Source of the DNA: Blautia sp. | GTDB taxonomy: Bacteria; Bacillota; Clostridia; Lachnospirales; Lachnospiraceae | Direction: 5' to 3' | Assembly: GCA_023663685.1 (NCBI GenBank) | Contig: JAMPHB010000002.1 | Coordinates: forward strand, 128,709 to 161,172 | Length of the DNA stretch: 32,464 bases | In this document: piece by piece, positions 15,311 through 21,141 of the stretch | How the letters are laid out: the number at the start of each line of letters is the position of its first letter | Position numbering within the stretch: the stretch's first letter is position 1 | The notes under the pieces: generated by a model | What the model was told of the DNA's origin: nothing | Seen by the model: only the letters and a program-made list of their open reading frames with translations | Databases searched by the model: none | Made by a program: the position numbers and the translations under genes

Positions 15311-15514
15311 CTATCGCTCCATGCCAGGTTTTTTCTTGGGCGGTTTCTTCCGTGACGGGTAGGGGATAAATTCTTCCTCCCCCACAATGATGCTGAACTC
15401 TGACCGAAGTATCGGGTGTGTTTTCTGTTTCTGGTACTCTCGGATAAGCTCAACCGCACTTTCCCTCGCGGCTGTGCTTGCCTGCTGCACACCGTCCTTA
15501 AAAATATAAACATA
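15311..15514 (-). pseudogene. 5'-truncated gene fragment, probably from a conjugative element
   Basis: A 66-residue open frame has protein-like composition, including GVQQASTAARESAVELIREY and FSIIVGEEEFIPYPSRKKPP, and ends MER. It has no start codon. The frame opens at a TAA right beside the border of the small-toxin repeat (15526), so the 5' part was lost there. The Lys/Pro-rich end is like C-termini of accessory proteins in Firmicutes conjugative elements. I cannot name the family. Confidence 0.5.
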
Positions 15515-15525
15515 TTACAGATAGG

Positions 15526-15725
15526 GCAATCGTGTTGCAGGTGGGCCGGCCTCTCATTTTCTACAGAATGGGGGTGATGCCTGTGAAAAATCGTTTTGAT
15601 TTTAAGGATTTAATGACCTTTGGTCTTTTCCTTTTGGCATTGCTTACATTCGTTTTTACGTTTTGTAAGCAGCTGCTCCTTTTGTATTTTTACTATACCA
15701 TATCTGCATATGCTTTGCAAGAAGC
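15526..15725 (+). repeat. Small-toxin repeat, copy 1 (deleted form)
   Basis: This segment of about 200 bp is nearly identical to 18408-18697, except that copy 1 lacks about 90 bp after the codons for FTFCK, which hold the stop codon and the terminator hairpin. Copies are in direct orientation and flank the DUF1703-type gene and the Fst-like locus. Confidence 0.8.
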
Positions 15726-15732
15726 GGATTGA
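15583..15732 (+). CDS. Holin-like small toxin, damaged copy
   Basis: The GTG start (15583) follows the ribosome site GGGGGTGATG. The peptide opens KNRFDFKDLMTFGLFLLALL and then TFVFTFCK, a single membrane helix after a charged N-terminus, like the putative holin-like type I toxins of Firmicutes. In the intact copy (18466-18555) it stops after FTFCK. Here a deletion removed the stop and terminator, so the frame reads on for about 20 residues (QLLLLYFYYT...) through what was the promoter-proximal part of the antisense RNA. It is probably a decayed toxin gene. Confidence 0.55.
   Translation: MKNRFDFKDLMTFGLFLLALLTFVFTFCKQLLLLYFYYTISAYALQEAD
15692..15720 (-). promoter_or_regulatory. Retained antisense promoter in the damaged toxin copy
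   Basis: On the minus strand TTGCAA (15715-15720), a 17-bp spacer and TATAGT (15692-15697) are identical to the antitoxin promoter of copy 2. With the terminator lost, its transcript would run straight across the whole toxin coding region. Confidence 0.65.
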
Positions 15733-15788
15733 TTTTCCGCTTGTGTCAATGTCTAACCAAAAACGGAACCATCTGACGCTGCACTCGA

Positions 15789-15816
15789 TTGCAAAAATTC
15801 AGATTTATGGTAAAAT
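15789..15816 (+). promoter_or_regulatory. Promoter of the DUF1703-type gene
   Basis: TTGCAA (15789-15794), a 16-bp spacer and TAAAAT (15811-15816) lie about 55 nt before the ATG. Confidence 0.5.
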
Positions 15817-15869
15817 ATGCGTAGAACATTGCTTGTAAAATCAGGGAAAAGGAATATGGGAGAAGAAAC

Positions 15870-17573
15870 ATGCCACTGAAAACGTCCATCGGAAAACAGA
15901 GTTTTGCGCGTGTCATTGAGGAGCAGTGTTTTTATGTGGATAAGACGCATTTCATAAAGGAATGGTGGGAATACGGAGATGACGTGACACTGATCACCCG
16001 CCCCCGCCGTTTCGGAAAAACACTGAACATGAGTATGCTGGAGGCCTTCTTTTCCCTTGAGTATGCTGGCAGGAATGATCTTTTTGAGGGACTGTCCATA
16101 TGGGAGGACGCGGAATACCAAAAGCTGCAGGGGACTTACCCTGTGATTGCGCTCTCCTTTGCGGAAATCAAGGAGACTACCTATACTGGTATGTTAAAGC
16201 AGTTTTGGAGAATCATACGGAATCTGTACCGCAAATATGATTTTATTCCAGAAGACAATGCTGTGTCCCTGCTGCGCAAAAAAGAGGAGGTGTGTGCAGG
16301 GACGGCGGAGGAATTTATTCCCCGTCCGGTCGATCTGTCCGGGGCGCTCCATGACCTCTCACTATATATGGAAGAGTATTACGGGAAAAAGGTGATTATC
16401 CTGCTGGACGAGTACGACACTCCCATGCAGGAAGCCTATGTGTCCGGTTACTGGAACGAAATGATAGATTTTATGCGCGGACTGTTTAACTCCACCTTCA
16501 AGACCAATCCGGCGCTCTACAGGGCTGTTATGACCGGAATCACGAGGGTGAGCAGGGAATCCATTTTTTCCGACCTGAATAATCTGGAGGTGGTCACGAC
16601 TACCTCTGCAAAATATGCCGCCGCCTTTGGTTTTACGGAAAAGGAGGTGTTTGACGCGCTGGACATGCAGGGGCTTTCCGATAGAAAAGAGGACGTCAGA
16701 CGCTGGTATGACGGCTTCACCTTCGGGAATGTCCCGGATATCTACAATCCGTGGTCGATTATCAACTACCTGCAGAAATCCGCCTTTTCCCCCTACTGGG
16801 CCAATACCAGCGCCAACAGTCTGGCAGGCACGCTGATCCGCGAGGGGAACCCGGAGGTCAAGATGGCGATGGAAAACCTGCTGTCCGGCGGGACGCTGGT
16901 GGCAGAGCTTGACGAGCAGACCGTGTTTGAACAGTTAAGGAATGACAGGAACGCCATCTGGAGCCTGCTCCTTGCAGAAGGATATCTGACAATCGTAAAT
17001 CTTGAGCAGGATTCGTGGGGAGAGTGGCACTATGAGCTAAAGCTGACAAACCATGAGGTGCAGATCATGTTTTCCAAAATGATTTCCGGGTGGTTCCAGT
17101 CCGGGGCAGGCGGTTATAACCAGTTTCTCCGGGCGCTTCTGGATGGGAATCTGGAGGAAATGAACGCCTATATGAATCAGGTGGCGTTTAGCACGTTTTC
17201 CTATTTTGATACCGGAAGCGGATCCTCCGGTTTCGGGGAGCCGGAACGCTTCTACCACGGCTTTGTGCTCGGACTGATGGTGGAGCTGCGCACTTCCTAC
17301 CGGATCACGTCGAACCGGGAGAGCGGCTTCGGGCGCTATGATATCCTGCTGGAGCCGCTGGAAAAAGACAGGGACGCCATCATTATTGAATTTAAGGTAT
17401 TCAATCCGAAGAAGGAAAGCACCCTTGGGGACACGGTTGAAGCCGCACTCTGTCAGATCAGGGAAAAGAAATATGGCGCAGGGCTTACCGCAAAGGGGAT
17501 AGCGCCGGAACGGATCCGCTGTTATGGCTTTGCTTTTCAGGGAAAGAGTGTACTGATTGGATTTTGTAATTAA
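15870..17573 (+). CDS. AAA-ATPase-like / PD-(D/E)XK nuclease protein (DUF1703 type)
   Basis: This 567-residue protein has a P-loop-like ATPase half and a C-terminal nuclease-like half. The N-terminus (FYVDKTHFIKEW, then TLITRPRRFGKTLNMSMLEA, with the P-loop around 45-51) and Walker B VIILLDEYD (about 175-183) are typical of the AAA-ATPase-like family abundant in gut Firmicutes and Bacteroidetes. The C-terminus holds GRYDILLEP with Asp491 and IIIEFKV with Glu507/Lys509, the PD-(D/E)XK signature. Copies of this family are often numerous and strain-variable; their biological role is not established. It has its own promoter and the ribosome site GGGAG. It lies among toxin-antitoxin modules and element fragments, so recent arrival by transfer is likely. 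Confidence 0.85.
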   Translation: MPLKTSIGKQSFARVIEEQCFYVDKTHFIKEWWEYGDDVTLITRPRRFGKTLNMSMLEAFFSLEYAGRNDLFEGLSIWEDAEYQKLQGTYPVIALSFAEIKETTYTGMLKQFWRIIRNLYRKYDFIPEDNAVSLLRKKEEVCAGTAEEFIPRPVDLSGALHDLSLYMEEYYGKKVIILLDEYDTPMQEAYVSGYWNEMIDFMRGLFNSTFKTNPALYRAVMTGITRVSRESIFSDLNNLEVVTTTSAKYAAAFGFTEKEVFDALDMQGLSDRKEDVRRWYDGFTFGNVPDIYNPWSIINYLQKSAFSPYWANTSANSLAGTLIREGNPEVKMAMENLLSGGTLVAELDEQTVFEQLRNDRNAIWSLLLAEGYLTIVNLEQDSWGEWHYELKLTNHEVQIMFSKMISGWFQSGAGGYNQFLRALLDGNLEEMNAYMNQVAFSTFSYFDTGSGSSGFGEPERFYHGFVLGLMVELRTSYRITSNRESGFGRYDILLEPLEKDRDAIIIEFKVFNPKKESTLGDTVEAALCQIREKKYGAGLTAKGIAPERIRCYGFAFQGKSVLIGFCN

Positions 17574-17592
17574 AATTTGCATATGTTATAAT
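17564..17592 (+). promoter_or_regulatory. Strong extended -10 promoter at the end of the DUF1703-type gene
   Basis: TTGTAA (17564-17569), a 17-bp spacer and TGTTATAAT (17584-17592) overlap the stop codon of the preceding gene. A terminator lies about 360 bp downstream. Confidence 0.6.
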
Positions 17593-17599
17593 TCCATTA

Positions 17600-17955
17600 G
17601 ACAAAAAGTAATGATAAGTTTCTGGAAATCAGTGCAGAAATGGTGAAGTTTGCACAGAAAATCATTAGATATGACAGTAGTGGAAAAGGCAGTGTATTAT
17701 AAAAATTCTGCTAAAGAGGCAGAAAGAGAGTGTGTACGATATTCTTTACGCTTCTACGGATATCTGCACCGTGTCCATTTCAACGCAAAAATCAAAAGGC
17801 TGGGAAAGAACTGCAAAAACTTCTTGAACCATGGCACCGGATATGCTATATTAGAAATAGAAAAGGGAAAGCCATAGAAGCGGCTACCTCTCAACAACAC
17901 AAAACTGTTACTTAAGAACAGCCGCCATTATTGTGAGTAATGGCGGCAATTTCTT
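17600..17955 (+). other. Promoter-to-terminator unit without a convincing gene
   Basis: Between the extended -10 promoter and the hairpin at 17921-17947 there is room for a transcript of about 350 nt. The longest open frame (17650-17877, 75 codons) lacks a good ribosome site and has no recognisable motif. Other frames are broken by stops. It may be a non-coding RNA or the remains of a decayed gene. From 17956 to about 18060 I see nothing. Confidence 0.35.
17921..17953 (+). terminator. Intrinsic terminator
   Basis: GCCGCCATTA (17921-17930), a 7-nt loop and TAATGGCGGC (17938-17947) form a perfect 10-bp stem followed by AATTTCTTTTT. Confidence 0.8.
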
Positions 17956-18060
17956 TTTCCCTTGTTTATCTGATAAATCAAATTAACAAGGGCAACAATA
18001 ATACTCCAGTCTGAATTAAATATGAAACCACAATCCTAAAAACAAACCGCTGAAAAAAAG

Positions 18061-18090
18061 GTGCAAGAATATCGAAGAGTATGTTATAAT
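18061..18090 (+). promoter_or_regulatory. Promoter of the Fst-like toxin
   Basis: The extended -10 TGTTATAAT (18082-18090) has a weak -35 GTGCAA (18061-18066) 18 bp away. The toxin ATG is 46 nt downstream. Confidence 0.6.
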
Positions 18091-18135
18091 CAATGTGTTG
18101 CTCACCGAAACCCGCAACAGGGAGGAGGTGTTCAC

Positions 18136-18234
18136 ATGGAGTTACTTGCATCCTTTTTAATTGCCGTTACGGCTGGTGTGGCTTGCCACTACATCATCAA
18201 ATGGTTAGACGGCAACGATAAGAGCAACAAATAA
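18136..18234 (+). CDS. 32-residue membrane peptide, candidate type I toxin (Fst/par-like)
   Basis: The peptide begins MELLASFLIAVTAGVACHYI and ends IKWLDGNDKSNK: one hydrophobic helix followed by a charged tail. This layout matches Fst-family toxins. GGAGGAGGTG (18121-18130) is an excellent ribosome site. The locus has the organisation of the enterococcal par system: toxin mRNA and a convergent antisense RNA share a bidirectional terminator, and a 13-bp direct repeat (TTGCATCCTTTTT) occurs inside the toxin gene (18146-18158) and near the 5' end of the antisense gene (18331-18343). The sequence itself is not close to Fst of pAD1. Membrane damage is the expected toxic action. Confidence 0.7.
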   Translation: MELLASFLIAVTAGVACHYIIKWLDGNDKSNK

Positions 18235-18261
18235 CCTAGTGGGTGCTTTGCCACTATAAAA

Positions 18262-18347
18262 GAAAAGAAGAATCTCCAGACTGTGCTGGAACACAGTCCG
18301 GGGATTTCATTCTTTGTTCGCATGGAACTTTTGCATCCTTTTTGCCT
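18262..18347 (-). ncRNA. Putative antitoxin RNA of the Fst-like locus
   Basis: It is driven on the minus strand by TTGAAA (18377-18382), a 17-bp spacer and an extended -10 TGCTATAAT (18354-18362), which is close to ideal. The RNA would start near 18347, carry the complement of the TTGCATCCTTTTT repeat at its 5' end and terminate at the shared hairpin. It can pair with the toxin mRNA both at the terminator and at the repeat in the toxin coding region. The ends are estimated. Confidence 0.65.
18266..18316. terminator. Bidirectional terminator of the Fst-like locus
   Basis: AAGAATCTCC(A)GACTGTG (18268-18285), a 6-nt loop and CACAGTC(C)GGGGATT with a short ATTCTTT extension (18292-18315) form a long stem with minor bulges. 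T-rich tails lie on both strands. Confidence 0.7.
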
Positions 18348-18353
18348 AATGGC

Positions 18354-18382
18354 ATTATAGCATATGCAAATTTTAATTTCAA
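18354..18382 (-). promoter_or_regulatory. Antisense promoter of the Fst-like locus
   Basis: TTGAAA (18377-18382), a 17-bp spacer and TATAAT (18354-18359) with an upstream TGC extension. It is the best-scoring promoter by eye in this region, as expected for an antitoxin RNA made in excess. Confidence 0.75.
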
Positions 18383-18465
18383 GATACATTTTGAACGAAA
18401 AAACGGAGCAATCGTGTTGCAGGGTGGGCTGACCTCTCATTTTTTACAGAATGGGGGTGATGCCT

Positions 18466-18555
18466 ATGAAAAATCGTTTTGATTTTAAGGATCTAATGAC
18501 CTTTGGTCTTTTCCTTTTGGCATTGCTTACATTCGTCTTTACGTTCTGTAAGTAG
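18466..18555 (+). CDS. 29-residue holin-like type I toxin
   Basis: The peptide begins MKNRFDFKDLMTFGLFLLAL and ends LTFVFTFCK: a charged N-terminus and one membrane helix. It resembles the putative holin-like toxins of Firmicutes type I systems (Hol_Tox type). GGGGGTGA (18453-18460) lies 5 nt before the chosen ATG; in-frame ATGs at 18451 and 18460 lie within the ribosome site and are less likely. A convergent antisense promoter and a shared terminator lie just downstream. Confidence 0.7.
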   Translation: MKNRFDFKDLMTFGLFLLALLTFVFTFCK

Positions 18556-18559
18556 CCAT

Positions 18560-18657
18560 ACATAGAAAAACCACCCCAAAACTTTGACTGAGTGCGGGGT
18601 AGTTTTTCTATTCATTTACTTGGTCAACCCACCTTGTGGGCGGTTGCTCCTTTTTGT
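18560..18657 (-). ncRNA. Putative antitoxin RNA of the holin-like locus
   Basis: The minus-strand promoter at 18664-18692 would give an RNA of about 100 nt starting near 18657 and ending at the hairpin 18564-18609. It overlaps the 3' end of the toxin mRNA. Its 5' end (GGAGCAACCGCCCAC) can fold with GTGGGTTG. The ends are estimated. Confidence 0.6.
18564..18609. terminator. Bidirectional terminator of the holin-like locus
   Basis: AGAAAAACCACCCC (18564-18577) and GGGGTAGTTTTTCT (18596-18609) pair over 14 bp with one mismatch. T-runs close the stem on both strands. Confidence 0.8.
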
Positions 18658-18663
18658 ATTTTT

Positions 18664-18692
18664 ACTATACCATATCTGCATATGCTTTGCAA
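18664..18692 (-). promoter_or_regulatory. Antisense promoter of the holin-like locus
   Basis: TTGCAA (18687-18692), a 17-bp spacer and TATAGT (18664-18669) on the minus strand, conserved exactly in copy 1 (15692-15720). Confidence 0.75.
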
Positions 18693-18795
18693 GAAGCAAA
18701 TTTACGCTTTCCCGGCTATAAATTTATGCCCCTTCCCCGCCCCGCTTTTCCCTGATTCCCACAGATACGCAGACATGGATTTTTGTTACTTGCCC

Positions 18796-19004
18796 GCTGC
18801 TTATGCGTATATTGTGTGTTACTTGTCCCCCTGCCTTTCACCCAAAATCCTCCCTCCCGACCCTGGAAAATGCTGAAAATACGGGCTTTCCTGAGCCCTC
18901 CGCCCCGTGGAATATCTGTTCAAGGTAACTGCGAAGAAAAATAACAAGAGTGTAAGCAAGACCCTGACACTGACTGCAAAGGTTGTGAACGCTTCTGTCA
19001 AGGC
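18796..19004 (+). repeat. Silent flank and crossover block of cassette 2
   Basis: Positions 18796-18917 are the silent flank shared with cassette 1. Positions 18918-19004 are 87 bp identical to the expressed gene on the opposite strand (23195-23281). High similarity (over 90% by eye) continues to about 19200. Confidence 0.88.
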
Positions 19005-21027
19005 AGACGTGCCGGAGACCATGGTAGTAAACGAGGAGAAGACCCTCACAAAGAGCGGCGCTCCGACCGAGGCTACTGTTACTTACACAAGCGACAAGGC
19101 TGACATCGTTGCTGTTGACGGCAACAAGCTCACCGCAAAGAAGGCCGGAGAGGCAAACATCACTGTGACCAGCAGCTACGGCGCGACCAAGACCTACAAG
19201 GTTGCCGTTAAGCAGGCTGTGCTCCAGAGCGTAAGCCAGAAGAAGGCGGCTGAACTTGAGTTCATCTTTGCCGGTGACACCAAGGACATCAAGACATCTG
19301 ATATCGTAATCACCAACACCTCCACAAAGGTTGTTTTCCCGGTGGCAAGCGTATCTCCTGACAAGAAGGAGCCCACAAAGGTAACCGTGAAGACCTTGTC
19401 CGGAATGACCGACGGCCAGACCTACACCGTTGTTTTTGACGGTGTGACCAAGGAGTTTGTTGCAACCGAGAAGGATGTTGCTGACGTGGCAGTCACTCCG
19501 CTTCAGATTGACGCTGATATGAACGGTACAGAGATCATTGGCCAGACCCTGAGCAAGACCGGCGTTGTCCTTTCAGAGAGCAAGCTACAGAGCGGCGGGG
19601 ATTCCAATGTAGAGTTTACCGTTACCACAACCGACGGCTGGCAGTCAGGCAACAAGCTGGTTCTTCCGAAGGCTGGGGGCAAGGCGACCGCAAAGATCAC
19701 CTACCATACCTACAAGTATGAGAACGGCAGCGAGGTTGGCGCTATCACAAAGAGCTTTGAGATTGTGGCGGCAGACCCGACAGCGGCGACTGTATCCGGC
19801 TTTGCCTACACCATTACGGACAAGGCGCCGACAGACTGGAGCAAGGTAACACCGAACACCCAGATCCCGGCAGGCGGCTCAAACAAGGTATTCTTCCACT
19901 TTACGGATTCCAACGACAAGGACGTAACCGGCGATTATACAGTGGAGTCTGCGGACAGCACCATTTTCCTGCTTGGAAATGAGGTTATTACCAGCGGCGT
20001 GTCTATCGTTGCAATCAAGGAAGGTACCGCATATGTTACAGTAAAGAAGAATGGCACATTTATTACCTCCCTTCCGGTTACTGTGACGGCTTCCACAAAA
20101 CTTGCCAAGATTGAACTCAGTGCAGGAAGCCTCACCGTATCCAAGGATGCTGTTGGGTACAAAACAGTAGAGACCACTGTAAAAGCGAAAGACCAGTATA
20201 ATAATGATTTCTCTATCAATACCGGCAACGTAACGATTGACCGTATCGGAAGTAGCGGAACAGCTCCTGCTGTTGCTCCTGCAAACGATGGCAACAAGGT
20301 AAAACTCACATTTGATGCGGCATTGGCAACAAAAGGCACCTATACCTACAGGGTAACTGTAAAGTCCGGTGACCAGACACAGGCAGCTACTGTCAGTGTC
20401 ACGGTTGTAGAGACGAGCCAGAGCGTAAGCACTGCAACGGACGTCAGAATCGTTGTTGAGGGTGATACGGACATGGCTATCGGCGATTCCGATAACGGTG
20501 AAAAGAAGATGACCGTGAAGCTTGGCGCATACCAGAACGGTGCATTACTCGGATATGTGGATATCACCACGCTGAAATTCAACAACACTGTCATTGCGAC
20601 CACAAACGGAGCGATTGCCCTGACCGAAAATACCAACGGTGCATGGATGCCGAAGTATTCCGCAGGAACCTACCAGATTGAGGCTACCGGAACGGTGAAC
20701 AGCAGTGCCAGAACTTACAGAACCTACGTCGCAATCAAGGATTCCACACAGAAGGCCAGCGTTACCAAGGTTCTGAATGACGCGAAGTTCTCAGGTGCTG
20801 GTGACAATAAGGCTTTAGCCGTGGCTGCAGTCGAAAGTTGCCTGGAGATCAGCTATCTTGGACAGAACAAGCCTCTGGCTGGAAACATAATGATTAAGAA
20901 TGACGGTGATGTAAAGGTAGCGGGTAACAGCGTATATGTTGGAACCGCATATGTGAAGATCACCAACGAAAAGGGTGTAAGCTTCTGGGTAGCAGTTGAT
21001 GTAAACAGGGTATTCACCAAGAACTAA
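18907..21027 (+). CDS. Silent Ig-domain surface-protein cassette 2 (no start, no signal peptide)
   Basis: The open frame of about 700 residues starts in the shared block FKVTAKKNNKSVSKTLTLTA and is made of Ig-like repeats, ending FWVAVDVNRVFTKN. No promoter, ribosome site or signal peptide precedes it; GTG 18907 is only the first start-like codon. Its first 290 bp are nearly identical to the expressed gene and then the two diverge steadily, leaving very different protein bodies. Its C-terminal part matches the fragment at 14050-14460 rather than the expressed gene. It faces the expressed gene across the terminator at 21075-21101. Inversion of 18918-23281 would attach it in frame to the promoter and signal peptide. 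Codon use is strongly biased to AAG, ACC and GGC, as in the expressed gene, which suggests it has been expressed recently. Confidence 0.85.
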   Translation: MEYLFKVTAKKNNKSVSKTLTLTAKVVNASVKADVPETMVVNEEKTLTKSGAPTEATVTYTSDKADIVAVDGNKLTAKKAGEANITVTSSYGATKTYKVAVKQAVLQSVSQKKAAELEFIFAGDTKDIKTSDIVITNTSTKVVFPVASVSPDKKEPTKVTVKTLSGMTDGQTYTVVFDGVTKEFVATEKDVADVAVTPLQIDADMNGTEIIGQTLSKTGVVLSESKLQSGGDSNVEFTVTTTDGWQSGNKLVLPKAGGKATAKITYHTYKYENGSEVGAITKSFEIVAADPTAATVSGFAYTITDKAPTDWSKVTPNTQIPAGGSNKVFFHFTDSNDKDVTGDYTVESADSTIFLLGNEVITSGVSIVAIKEGTAYVTVKKNGTFITSLPVTVTASTKLAKIELSAGSLTVSKDAVGYKTVETTVKAKDQYNNDFSINTGNVTIDRIGSSGTAPAVAPANDGNKVKLTFDAALATKGTYTYRVTVKSGDQTQAATVSVTVVETSQSVSTATDVRIVVEGDTDMAIGDSDNGEKKMTVKLGAYQNGALLGYVDITTLKFNNTVIATTNGAIALTENTNGAWMPKYSAGTYQIEATGTVNSSARTYRTYVAIKDSTQKASVTKVLNDAKFSGAGDNKALAVAAVESCLEISYLGQNKPLAGNIMIKNDGDVKVAGNSVYVGTAYVKITNEKGVSFWVAVDVNRVFTKN

Positions 21028-21074
21028 TCCGCGCAACATCATATACGGCAGATGCATCTGTATCCTGCAAAAGA

Positions 21075-21101
21075 AAAAGACGACCATCACGGTCGTCTTT
21101 T
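21075..21101. terminator. Palindromic bidirectional terminator, locus 2
   Basis: AAAAGACGACC (21075-21085), loop ATCAC and GGTCGTCTTTT (21091-21101). It serves whichever body is expressed. It is the mirror image of the terminator at 13976-14006. Confidence 0.88.
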
Positions 21102-21141
21102 CTTGTATTTCAGAAATGCTAAATGGAATTCATATGAAACA

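Larger units (their letters stand above)
18408..18697 (+). repeat. Small-toxin repeat, copy 2 (intact form)
   Basis: This is the full-length counterpart of 15526-15725: the same ribosome site, toxin codons and antisense promoter, plus the stop codon and terminator that copy 1 has lost. Confidence 0.8.

Noticed and set aside
17612-17647. 11-codon frame MISFWKSVQKW as a relative of the 17-residue Trp-rich peptide
   Set aside because: The resemblance is limited to a few residues and there is no ribosome site.
17650-17877. 75-codon open frame as a gene
   Set aside because: No ribosome site, no recognisable motif, and neighbouring frames show equally long broken stretches. Kept only as part of an uncertain transcript unit.
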